A stretch of DNA of 64,000 bases from NCBI RefSeq assembly GCF_031127805.1, contig NZ_JARXHW010000003.1, positions 62,001 through 126,000 on the forward strand. Reading direction: 5' to 3'. How positions within the stretch are numbered: position 1 is the first letter of the stretch; the number at the start of each line of letters is the position of its first letter. Below are positions 26,168 to 34,354 of this stretch, piece by piece. The notes under the pieces are model-generated. The model searched no databases. It had not been told where the DNA came from and was given only the letters and a program-made list of their open reading frames with translations. The stretch is from Thalassobacterium maritimum (GTDB lineage: Bacteria; Verrucomicrobiota; Verrucomicrobiia; Opitutales; Coraliomargaritaceae). The translations under genes and the position numbers were made by a program.

Positions 26168-26476
26168 TTAACTAAGGGCATCGAGCGACGACTTAAACGA
26201 ATTTCACAGACCTCCAGCAAGAACCCTGCTGCGAAAGCGCGCGCTTCACAGCGCTTGCCATAGAGCCAGGCCCCAGAAAAGCCTCTGATCAGGACGGGCT
26301 CTACGCTAAAGCTAACGTGGTCGAGAAGGTTACGGCAGGCAACCTTACCTGCGAGGAATACTACATCTGTGATTGCCGCCCAGCCGACTGAACTCCCGAT
26401 ACCACAGGGAGTATCAACACAAAAAAACCGCTGAGAAATCAGCGGCATTTTGTATTAAACAGTGTTTCTGCGACAC
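26168..26476. other. Intergenic region with a diverged repeat and a terminator
   Basis: About 310 bases between convergent genes. The part 26200-26260 contains CTGCGAAAGCGCGCGCTTCACAG and GAGCC, similar to the right-hand part of repeats A and B (GCTCGCAAG, CGCGCTTCAC, GCCTGCC). The only sizeable frame here (26161-26448, minus) is low in coding character and is rejected. The terminator of the gene at 26477 lies at 26419-26446. Confidence 0.5.
26419..26446 (-). terminator. Rho-independent terminator of the PEP-CTERM gene at 26477
   Basis: On the minus strand the perfect stem CCGCTGA / TCAGCGG with a 4-base loop is followed by TTTTTTT. It begins about 30 bases after the stop codon. Confidence 0.9.
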
Positions 26477-27484
26477 TTATTTTCCACGACGCTTCAACGC
26501 AATAGAAACGAAAACAAAGAGCCCCAACAGCAATGTATACGTGCTCGGCTCAGGCACCACAGTCAACACACCCGTGCCGCTGAACCAATCATCATTGATA
26601 AAAGTCGCACCACTCCCCGTAGCGCCCCAAGTGCCAAATGCTTGCAATACATTATCAAAATATAGACCACCGATCGTTTCATTCACACCGTCAGCCAGCG
26701 CGACGGTAGAGAAATTCGTTCCACCAAAGCTACCGAGGTAAAGCAGCCCGGAATCGCTAATGGCATCGACCACCCCATCAGTAATTTCCAAGCTGGCGGT
26801 CGAAGTTCCAGAAGATTCTTCAACACGAATATTACCTGAACCGAAGGCCCCGGTCTTCATGCCTTGAACGAGCCCATTGGTTATATTCAATCCACCACTG
26901 AATGTATTGGCTCCATCGGTACCCTCAAAACTGAGCGAACCAATGCCATTCTTAGTAATCGACCGGCTTGCACCAGATTCCGTGACGAGGCCATTAAAGG
27001 TAATGCCCTCACGATAGCCAACACCAGTATTTCCAGTCGGATTCACCACTAAGTTATCATTAAGTTGGACTTCGACATTGAAAGTCGTGCCAGAACTTGA
27101 GGCACCAGCGGAGTTGTTGATCGCCGCACTACCAGAACTGACATCAAAAATTATTTTAGCGGATCCACTGGTTCGAACATCGACATGACGCCCACTACTG
27201 CTTCCCGACTGATTCCACTGACCAAGCGTTACATCCAAATCCGCAGCAGGATCACCTGCAGTTTCTAAACTGATCGAACCCCAACCAGCATAAAAAGAAC
27301 CATTATCAAACAATGCGACATCGTCGATACCATTTGGTGTGCCACTCGGAGTCATGGTACCATCAACAACCCATCCAGTTGTTGCGCCCCACACTCCGGT
27401 TTGAGCACCATCCCATAGAGAGGTGGTCGCCAATGCGCTGCTAGAAGTTAGAATGACAAGAGAGGTAATCAGGATATTTTTCAT
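26477..27484 (-). CDS. PEP-CTERM protein with autotransporter-associated beta strand repeat
   Basis: 335 residues. Signal peptide at 1-19. The body is Gly/Ser/Thr/Asn-rich and includes SITKNGIGSLSFEGT and NTFSGGLNITNGLVQ, which match the autotransporter-associated beta strand (PATR) repeat. The C-terminus is PEPSTYTLLLGLF, hydrophobic segment, KRRGK: a PEP-CTERM tail. A GTTTACACGTAAAC operator candidate lies 94 bases upstream, the first of a series through the lyase and sulfatase locus, so this exported protein is probably induced together with those enzymes. Function may be surface display or glycan binding. Confidence 0.87.
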   Translation of the reverse strand: MKNILITSLVILTSSSALATTSLWDGAQTGVWGATTGWVVDGTMTPSGTPNGIDDVALFDNGSFYAGWGSISLETAGDPAADLDVTLGQWNQSGSSSGRHVDVRTSGSAKIIFDVSSGSAAINNSAGASSSGTTFNVEVQLNDNLVVNPTGNTGVGYREGITFNGLVTESGASRSITKNGIGSLSFEGTDGANTFSGGLNITNGLVQGMKTGAFGSGNIRVEESSGTSTASLEITDGVVDAISDSGLLYLGSFGGTNFSTVALADGVNETIGGLYFDNVLQAFGTWGATGSGATFINDDWFSGTGVLTVVPEPSTYTLLLGLFVFVSIALKRRGK

Positions 27485-27577
27485 ATAATTTAATGTATCA
27501 AACAGGGGTGAATATGTTATATTTTTAATGGTTGCTTACTTGTAACTCAAAGAAATAGGGAAACAAGCGAACGACAC

Positions 27578-27591
27578 GTTTACACGTAAAC
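27578..27591. promoter_or_regulatory. Operator candidate, TTTACNCGTAAA class (GTTTACACGTAAAC)
   Basis: Near-perfect 14-base palindrome, 94 bases upstream of the PEP-CTERM gene 26477-27484. One of five close copies in this locus (others at 29469, 34154, 34273 and 43156). Confidence 0.7.
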
Positions 27592-27618
27592 ATGACTTGA
27601 TCATAGTCCAGCGTGGAA

Positions 27619-29421
27619 TTATTTTTTGCGCGGCTCATACGCAGAGGGCGCGACTTGCTCGTATGTGGATCGGTCACCAAGTGCCATACGAAAGGCATCA
27701 AACACTAACTTCGATCGCTCTACACTTCCCGGCCATTTCTTGGAGCCACGATAGATACCGAACTTATAATAGGGTCCCTTATCTTTACCAGCATACCAAG
27801 TCGGTCCTGTATAATCCACCACCAACTCGTCGTTCTTATAAAGCTTCATCCAACCGCCGTCACCAGGAGCTTGCCAATTCACTTCCATCACCCAATCAGT
27901 CCACTGACCACGATCTGCATCGATTGAACCCAGTGGAAATTGCGTGGAAGCGACATGGTCGTCCTCCCCCTGATAGCGTAGCTTAAAGCGCCAGTCGCCC
28001 TTTGAAATATAAAGGTGTGTCGGGGCGCCACCGTCTTCGATGTATTCTTTACCACTGCCCCAGTCGTGCCATTGCGTAATAATACTGAAAAAGGTATCCC
28101 CATCAAAATCCTCAGGAACAAAGATGCTCCAGCCATAGCGAACGACTCCATACGCAGGTGAGCGCGGGCCAACCAGTTCAGTTCGCTCCTTTGACCGAGA
28201 TAACATCGCTCGATAGGCATAGTTCCCTTCGCGGACAGGCCCCTCGCCCTTCTTCACGATTTCTCGATCGGCTCCCTCACGACTCGCGGCTTGCGACATG
28301 TCTCCCGTCTCAAAATCCATCCAATTGAACAAGCCCGCAGCAACTGCAGCCGCATCGCCACTGGCATTTTCAATCGTTGCGGTGATCTGCTTTACTATCA
28401 CATCGCTAGTACCAGAGGACGCACTGTAAAGCCAGACTCGCATCCACTTCGCCCCCTCTGGCGCAACCGAAGCGACTTGCGCGATTTTACCAGACTTGGC
28501 CCATTCGCGCTTTTGAGAAATTTCTACTTCAGAATAACGACTCTTCTGCGCGGGCTTCTCGCTGGCAAAAATCGAATACAAGAATAGGCCTTGACTCCCT
28601 TGAACTTCAGCTTTCACGACATAGCGATTACCCGCTTCAACAGGAATCCATTGTGACAGCCCCACACCATTTCGCTGATCCGAGTCTGTCAAACGTAAGC
28701 CCGCATTTGTGCTCACCACCTGAGTGCCAGAACCATTCGCGGGCGGATAGACCTCCCAGTCAGACGGCGTGCGATCTATTTCCACCTTTTGAAAATCAGG
28801 GTTTTGAATTAGACAGCCCTCCGGAATCACTCCCGGCTCTCCCACAGAAATGGCTCCCAACGGCGCAAGCGACTCCGCCTGCAGTGAGATGCCTGTGGCC
28901 CTCACATTCGTCGTGCCGCTAGAAGGACTATATATCCACACCCGCAGGAACTTCGCACCCGCAGGAGCGATCTCAGAAACAGTCGTGGTCAACGACTCCG
29001 CACCGCCTCCTTTAGCCCATTGACGCTTTTCTTTGAGCGTCATGCTCGGAATTTGCTTCGCCTGCCTCGGCTTCTTTTCAAGAAAAATCATGTAAGCAAA
29101 GAGCCCCCCTTCACCAGCCAAATCCAGCGACAAAGTGTAACGCTTACCTTCAGTCACAGGCACCCATTGCGCCAAGCCCAGCCCAGCCGACTTGTTCGCA
29201 TCGTCAATCCAAACACCCCCTTCCTTTGCGAGCGACAGACCATCACCACCTGGATAGGCTGACCAACCATCTGGCATACCATCGCCTGTCATATCTGCGA
29301 AACTAGGATTCTGCATCGATACTTGCGATACATACGAATCGGCATGTGCGCCAGAAACTAGAAACAATGAAAATACAATCGTAAGGACGATACGCAAAGC
29401 GTGGGGTTTAGAACGGATCAT
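27619..29421 (-). CDS. Secreted polysaccharide lyase-like protein (heparin-lyase-I/PL20-like fold) with two N-terminal binding modules
   Basis: 600 residues. Signal peptide at 1-27. Two similar modules follow at about 32-185 and 205-355, each opening with MQNPSFADM or LIQNPDFQK and containing GLxQWVPV and GAKxxRVWxYSxSSGT; they resemble CBM_4_9-type beta-sandwiches and look like an internal duplication. The C-terminal part (about 365-590: FNWMDFETGDMSQAA, YGWSIFVPEDFDGDTFFSI, GQWTDWVMEVNW, GPYYKFGIYRG) matches the jelly-roll polysaccharide lyase group (Pfam Polysacc_lyase, PL20-like), which cleaves uronic-acid polymers. A GTTTACTCGTAAAC palindrome lies 48 bases upstream. Substrate probably a sulfated or plain polyuronate; exact specificity unknown. 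Confidence 0.75.
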   Translation of the reverse strand: MIRSKPHALRIVLTIVFSLFLVSGAHADSYVSQVSMQNPSFADMTGDGMPDGWSAYPGGDGLSLAKEGGVWIDDANKSAGLGLAQWVPVTEGKRYTLSLDLAGEGGLFAYMIFLEKKPRQAKQIPSMTLKEKRQWAKGGGAESLTTTVSEIAPAGAKFLRVWIYSPSSGTTNVRATGISLQAESLAPLGAISVGEPGVIPEGCLIQNPDFQKVEIDRTPSDWEVYPPANGSGTQVVSTNAGLRLTDSDQRNGVGLSQWIPVEAGNRYVVKAEVQGSQGLFLYSIFASEKPAQKSRYSEVEISQKREWAKSGKIAQVASVAPEGAKWMRVWLYSASSGTSDVIVKQITATIENASGDAAAVAAGLFNWMDFETGDMSQAASREGADREIVKKGEGPVREGNYAYRAMLSRSKERTELVGPRSPAYGVVRYGWSIFVPEDFDGDTFFSIITQWHDWGSGKEYIEDGGAPTHLYISKGDWRFKLRYQGEDDHVASTQFPLGSIDADRGQWTDWVMEVNWQAPGDGGWMKLYKNDELVVDYTGPTWYAGKDKGPYYKFGIYRGSKKWPGSVERSKLVFDAFRMALGDRSTYEQVAPSAYEPRKK

Positions 29422-29468
29422 GATCCAAATAGAAGAATACTAAACCTAACATGTAAACAGGTCGAGAA

Positions 29469-29482
29469 GTTTACTCGTAAAC
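29469..29482. promoter_or_regulatory. Operator candidate, TTTACNCGTAAA class (GTTTACTCGTAAAC)
   Basis: Identical 14 bases to the copy at 43156-43169. It lies 48 bases upstream of the lyase-like gene 27619-29421. A half-site (TGTAAAC) lies at about 29452. Confidence 0.7.
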
Positions 29483-29566
29483 AAGACCCAAAGCGACAAA
29501 GCGCAATTTCATTTGAACCATTCTGCCATTGCTAAATGGCAAAACTGAATCCAAACAATCGAGCTG

Positions 29567-29725
29567 ATGAAATTCTATAAAAATGGAGTCACCATTCACT
29601 CTGATTTCGCCGGAGGAAATATCATTGTAGATACATGCGACGGACACCACGTCGAGCTACGACCTGACATAAGAAATACCAAAGGGTGCTGGTTTTACTG
29701 GCATTTCGAAGTGCATGTGCAGACT
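29567..29725 (+). pseudogene. Relic of a carboxypeptidase-like (M14-type N-terminal domain) gene
   Basis: A frame starting ATG 29567 encodes about 52 residues with the look of the beta-sandwich N-terminus of cytosolic-type M14 carboxypeptidase-like proteins: VTIHSDFAGGNIIVD, then VELRPDI and CWFYWHFEV. After about 29725 the frame runs antisense through the end of the convergent lyase gene (stop at 29731) and loses any family resemblance, ending at 29860. No metal-binding or catalytic part is present. I read it as the 5' remnant of a deleted gene. The family call is from recall of the motif pattern and is moderate. Confidence 0.45.
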
Positions 29726-29730
29726 CCCCA

Positions 29731-31611
29731 TCATTGCGGTCGCGCAATGACACGAATCCGAATGAGCGCCTCCCGTGAGGAGGCTTCAAAACCAATCATA
29801 CGAGTGCCTGGATTTGGGGAATCCCATACTTGGAGAGGGGGATGCTCGTTAGTTGAATAAACAGTCCACGCCAGAGGAACCGTCGTGCCTTCGAGCTGAA
29901 AACTTAGTTCAAGTTGCTGGCCATCTTGCTTCAGCAGGATTCTGTTCTCTTCGACATGCGCGACATCCGCTTCCGTTAACATCGCCCAACGGATAGTCTT
30001 ACCGTAGCCGGCACCTTTAACTTCGTCCTCAATCTCAACGACAGACTGATCGACAATAGAAACTCGCCGCGTATAGTGATCGACCTGGCTTGCATACAGC
30101 GACGACAGGTCAACCAAACTGCTGCGGTAGTCCTCATCATCGACAAAAGCCTCCAAGGTAGCATGCCCATCGATCGACTGTCGCTGCGCATCAATGAGCA
30201 AGATGTTGTGCGATAAAGGGCCGTTCTTGAAAATATCCCAGCGCGTCCCCTCCTGCTTATTATCCCATAGGCTCACTTGATCTTTAAATAGTTCAACTTT
30301 GGCGTATACCTCTTTTCCAAGATCGATGGCCCAACGCACCCCCTTCGCTTCGAGCACGAAAGCACCTGTATCCATATGGCCGTGATTGATACTGGGACTT
30401 CCGGCCTTAATGGCGACAAAGAGTGCATCTGGATCAGTCCAGGAGCTGCGGTGTGTCGCCACCGGATTACGTCCTCCTAAGTCTTGAAAGCTCAAGGGCA
30501 TCATCTCGGGGAGTGAAGGCGCTTGTGCAGCCATCCACAACAAGCGTAGTGGCAGGAAGCGTACATCCAAAGAATCGCCTTTGTCGTAGAGTGCACGCAT
30601 CTTTTGTTCTTCCAGCGCTGCGATTCCAGGGTTACCTAGAAAATCAGCTAGCCACAACACACCTGGGCAACTTTGCGCCTTGGTATTGTTGTCCGAATAA
30701 TTAAACGTTTTGCCACTCGGACCAGTCAGGTGCTGAATCACCAGTGGCGATTGAGCCAATGCAGAATCACGTAAAATTCCGAAGTCAGTTCCATAGGCGG
30801 CATCCAATGCGGCACACATCAGGAGATTATACTGCGTTCCATAGCACCAATAAGTCGGGCCTTCCGGATAGCATCCATTCGGCTCATACTGCTCAGTCGC
30901 GAGCGGGATCGTTTCAATCGCCATCTGAATGATCTGCGCCGCGAGTGCAGGCTCATCCTCCATGACGGCAATCGCGGCCATCGTGAGCCCTCCATTACAC
31001 ACTTGATTCCAATTATGATGCACACTCCGAAACCAACGATGTGGTTCCAACGAAGGACGCAGCGCTTTATCACAAATCGACTCACGCATCAGCGAGCGCT
31101 GTGCATCAGTCAGCTCATCGTAGAGCCAATCATAGGTAATGGCAACGCCGACAACCATTTCTGAAGGGTCGAGAAAATGGGCAGGATTCCAGTCTGGAAA
31201 AGCGCAAACAGTGAGGGCGGCATCGATCGCGCCATCGCGGTAGGCAGAGTCTCCTGTGAGCTTGTAGGCCATGCCCAAGTGCGTAGCTCTTCGAAGCAGA
31301 TCGCGACTAACGTGGAGAATACGCCGCCCGGATTCATCTTTTTCATACACGAGTGCAGGCGCATCGAGCAGCTCATCTGCTCGTTGGATAATGAATTCAG
31401 AGAGCCATTCGAAACGCACTTTATTCTCCGGAGCAGCGATTTTCTGCCGCAACTCTTCAAAACCATCCGCATCTGTAAACAAGCGTGGATGTGCTAGGGG
31501 CAACTCACTCGTGAGTTTTTCGATCGTAACAATTGGTTCCGCATTCAATTCTATAAATGGTAAGATTTGAATGACAACGAAGAGAGACAGCAAGTGGACA
31601 ATAAGGCGCAT
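29731..31611 (-). CDS. Secreted heparinase II/III-like polysaccharide lyase
   Basis: 626 residues. Signal peptide at 1-24. An (alpha/alpha) helical domain (about 45-370: HPRLFTDADGF, YDWLYDELTDAQR, SVHHNWNQVCNGG, EPNGCYPEGPTYW) is followed by a beta-sandwich domain with the heparinase II/III signature INHGHMDTGAFVLEAKGVRW near residue 405-425 and LSHNILLIDAQRQ. This architecture is typical of PL families acting on alginate, heparin-like or other uronic-acid glycans (for example PL15, PL17 and PL21 relatives). The NHGH and HNWN histidines are conserved, supporting activity. Upstream (31620-31680) only diverged operator-like sequences are seen (ATGTTAACAT, CTCGTTAACG). It sits between two other secreted proteins of the locus on the same strand. 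Confidence 0.85.
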   Translation of the reverse strand: MRLIVHLLSLFVVIQILPFIELNAEPIVTIEKLTSELPLAHPRLFTDADGFEELRQKIAAPENKVRFEWLSEFIIQRADELLDAPALVYEKDESGRRILHVSRDLLRRATHLGMAYKLTGDSAYRDGAIDAALTVCAFPDWNPAHFLDPSEMVVGVAITYDWLYDELTDAQRSLMRESICDKALRPSLEPHRWFRSVHHNWNQVCNGGLTMAAIAVMEDEPALAAQIIQMAIETIPLATEQYEPNGCYPEGPTYWCYGTQYNLLMCAALDAAYGTDFGILRDSALAQSPLVIQHLTGPSGKTFNYSDNNTKAQSCPGVLWLADFLGNPGIAALEEQKMRALYDKGDSLDVRFLPLRLLWMAAQAPSLPEMMPLSFQDLGGRNPVATHRSSWTDPDALFVAIKAGSPSINHGHMDTGAFVLEAKGVRWAIDLGKEVYAKVELFKDQVSLWDNKQEGTRWDIFKNGPLSHNILLIDAQRQSIDGHATLEAFVDDEDYRSSLVDLSSLYASQVDHYTRRVSIVDQSVVEIEDEVKGAGYGKTIRWAMLTEADVAHVEENRILLKQDGQQLELSFQLEGTTVPLAWTVYSTNEHPPLQVWDSPNPGTRMIGFEASSREALIRIRVIARPQ

Positions 31612-31696
31612 TAGATTATTTCATGTTAACATTTCGCAAGCACGCATCAGTCTAAGTTCTCGTTAACGCTGCACAGTTAAGTGCTCTAAACTAAGA

Positions 31697-34027
31697 CTAC
31701 GGCACATCCGTAACATCTGCGAAGCTCAAACCAATGTGAATTTCGTCCACAGAGGTGCTTTGGGTATTATTCCCCCAAGGCCCTTGACGCAATCCAACAC
31801 TATCAAAGGTAAACGGGCTGTCTATGATCGTCCGATCGGCACTACCAAGGGATGGCTCGCCAGCCGAAAGATCCGGATCAACCCAAACATAAACAGTGTC
31901 ACCACCTAGAGTTGAATCAACCCGCGCCACAAAAAAGTGGGTCGAGTTGTAAGTAGCTCCCGTCAGACCTACATAGGGTGTACCAGGAGTTTTAACCTGC
32001 CAATCACTCGCAGCGACATAGAATGAAAAACCATCCATATCAAAAGTAAAGGAGCGCCCCGTGGTATGCTTACGCACGAGAAAAGAAATCCAATAAGTTC
32101 CCGTCGTGCCGCCCATCGACTGACTCAAGCTTCGCGTCAGCGTTTGATGCGCTCCATCAGTATCATACAGATTCAAGCGATTACCTGAGCGATTCAGATC
32201 CGGATAAAGCAAGTCTCCGGGGTAAGCGGTGTCCGTTTGAATCGAGACCACACCCGCCCCGCCAGACTCTACCCAATCGCCCGACCAGCCGAGTCCACCG
32301 TCTCCAATAGTCAATGTGCCCGTGGTATAATCAAAACCTTCGTAAACAACCAGTGAACCCGCCTCAGCGGGACCGATATCCGTCGAGCTTCCTTGCGGCG
32401 CAGTGTTACCGTAAAAGTCTGTCGTAACTCCCACTGGCGTATCCCCCGCATCGATCGCCGGTGACGTATCATTTAAATGAAAATCCGAGTTTGCTGCATC
32501 CACCCAGTCTGGATGATTCGAAATCGAATGGGCCCCCTGCCCCGTGGCTAATTGATAGCTGGCCAAATCGTAATAACTAGTTCCAAGCCATTTGACGATT
32601 TCCCGTGAATCTGGGGTCTGCAATATATTGTGATCACAATCAAAGGTCTCACCTGTAATCACAGCGGCCACGCTGAGTCGGAAATTTGGATTCGACGATA
32701 CATCCGACCACACGATGTTATTCTTAAATTCTCCAGAAACCGGCACCGAAATCGACACACCATAGTATGTATTGTAGATCAGGTTATTTCGAATCACAAT
32801 GTTGTGCATATCCGTCGGTGGACGCGAACTGTTGCCCACATTGAGCCCCGAATTACCAGCCCCATCAATTATGTTGTAGCGAATCGTCACATCACCCTGC
32901 CCCCGATTCTCCCAGAGACGAATACCGCCAAACCATCCCATATCCTCACAATAGTTGTATTCAATCACGACGTTACTGGAATAGCTCGCGATACCAAAAC
33001 GACCTTGATATACATGGTTGCCCGAGATGATTCCTCCTGAGCCAAATTCTGCAATAATACAGCCTTTATTGGTCTCCTTGGATTCACGTCGAGCGATGTT
33101 ATTCGAAATCACGAAGTCATCACTGGGATAGCCTGTTTTGCCTGATATTTGAATACAATCCCCGCCGGGATCACCGCCTACATCATAGATGTAGTCGATT
33201 TCATTGCCGATCACTTCGTAACCTGAAGCACGCTGCATATAGATACCGTCCCCTTCCAAATGACTGAAGCGACTGTTCAATACTCGCAAGCCCGTGGCCC
33301 CGCTCGCATGAACACCTGCGCCTGCTGATACATTATCAGAGCTCGCATAGTAGAATTCACAATCAGTGATCGTATTATGAGTACTGCCACTACTGAAACG
33401 AGCCAACGAGTTATTAGAAACTTCGAAACGCAAACCATTGAGCACGACGTAGTCCTGACCAGTGAAAGACACCACATTTTCACGCTGACCGACACGAAAG
33501 CTTTTACCACTCACATTTGGACTACCTGCAGAATCATACACATAGAGAGTACCTGCACTATCCCAGAAATATTCGCCATCAACTAAGTCAGCGAGCGTCT
33601 TGGCTGGCGGACAGTAAGTTGTATCCGACACGACCATACAAGTTTCGGTCGCAAGCGGATAACTATAAATGTCCGCAGAATAGTCAGACCAACCACTATT
33701 CGGCAAAGTCATCGCAGTTGTTAAAATGGGACGATCGCCCGAACCATACGAGGTATACTCGATCACTGCAGAGTCGCTACCTGAATCAGGCTCCAAGGTC
33801 GCATCATCAAATACATCTCCGGCTTGGAAACACACACGATCTCCAGGCAATAGACTTTGCAGGTTCACACGCGCCACACTTGCCCATGCATTGGCCTCAT
33901 CTAATCCATTGAGACTATCATCACCGGAATTTTTAACATAATAAGTAGTCGAAAACGCGGCATGACTCATAAGTAGCGCGCACGCGTAGACCAGAAGGCT
34001 CTTTAAGGGGTAGATACAAGATTCCAT
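31697..34027 (-). CDS. Secreted right-handed parallel beta-helix protein with C-terminal LamG-like domain
   Basis: 776 residues from ATG 34027, chosen because it begins a signal peptide (LKSLLVYACALLMSHAAFS); the frame is open further up to 34138 but with no signal-like sequence. Residues about 25-560 form a beta-helix: YYVKNSGDDSLNGLDEANAW (a DUF1565/PL-type opening), many PbH1 coils (VVLNGLRFEVSNNS, HNTITDCEFYYAS, YEVIGNEIDYIYD, IVIRNNLIYNTYYG), and a closing choice-of-anchor Q-like segment (NDTSPAIDAG). A beta-sandwich follows from about residue 565 (VVYEGFDYTTGTL). Such helices include lyases of PL6-like and related families, but no catalytic residues can be assigned here. An operator palindrome lies at 34154, 127 bases upstream. 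Possible lyase or glycan epimerase. Confidence 0.8.
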   Translation of the reverse strand: MESCIYPLKSLLVYACALLMSHAAFSTTYYVKNSGDDSLNGLDEANAWASVARVNLQSLLPGDRVCFQAGDVFDDATLEPDSGSDSAVIEYTSYGSGDRPILTTAMTLPNSGWSDYSADIYSYPLATETCMVVSDTTYCPPAKTLADLVDGEYFWDSAGTLYVYDSAGSPNVSGKSFRVGQRENVVSFTGQDYVVLNGLRFEVSNNSLARFSSGSTHNTITDCEFYYASSDNVSAGAGVHASGATGLRVLNSRFSHLEGDGIYMQRASGYEVIGNEIDYIYDVGGDPGGDCIQISGKTGYPSDDFVISNNIARRESKETNKGCIIAEFGSGGIISGNHVYQGRFGIASYSSNVVIEYNYCEDMGWFGGIRLWENRGQGDVTIRYNIIDGAGNSGLNVGNSSRPPTDMHNIVIRNNLIYNTYYGVSISVPVSGEFKNNIVWSDVSSNPNFRLSVAAVITGETFDCDHNILQTPDSREIVKWLGTSYYDLASYQLATGQGAHSISNHPDWVDAANSDFHLNDTSPAIDAGDTPVGVTTDFYGNTAPQGSSTDIGPAEAGSLVVYEGFDYTTGTLTIGDGGLGWSGDWVESGGAGVVSIQTDTAYPGDLLYPDLNRSGNRLNLYDTDGAHQTLTRSLSQSMGGTTGTYWISFLVRKHTTGRSFTFDMDGFSFYVAASDWQVKTPGTPYVGLTGATYNSTHFFVARVDSTLGGDTVYVWVDPDLSAGEPSLGSADRTIIDSPFTFDSVGLRQGPWGNNTQSTSVDEIHIGLSFADVTDVP

Positions 34028-34153
34028 AGGTTTGGGAGGGGGTTGACAGTTGGTGTTGACGTGCTCGAAAAAGCGACTCACTCGGATGCCTACTGCTACG
34101 ATACACGCAGTTACAATGCCCCCACTCAGTACCGACACTCAATGGGCCATACA

Positions 34154-34167
34154 ATTTACACGTAAAC
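34154..34167. promoter_or_regulatory. Operator candidate, TTTACNCGTAAA class (ATTTACACGTAAAC)
   Basis: Palindromic copy lying between the divergent beta-helix gene (127 bases from its start) and the Verru_Chthon gene at 34355. Confidence 0.68.
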
Positions 34168-34272
34168 ACATCTTAAACCGAGACATAAGTATGCAATTTC
34201 TGTCACCACATCCCGCCATCGAATACATTTGAGCCGCCACACAATTCGATCTAATGACTCCAGCCCAGCCCT

Positions 34273-34286
34273 ATTTACGCGTAAAC
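34273..34286. promoter_or_regulatory. Operator candidate, TTTACNCGTAAA class (ATTTACGCGTAAAC)
   Basis: TTTACGCGTAAA is a perfect 12-base palindrome. It lies 68 bases upstream of the Verru_Chthon cassette protein A gene. Confidence 0.7.
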
Positions 34287-34354
34287 TTGCACTTGGGTTC
34301 CATTCTCATTGATCCCTTCCTTACTGTATCCATCATAACCGAGATTCACTGGAT

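Noticed and set aside
26161..26448. 95-codon minus-strand frame between convergent genes
   Set aside because: It overlaps a terminator and a repeat-like stretch, and the peptide shows only repeat-derived similarity (KRCEARAFA) to the ends of repeats A and B.
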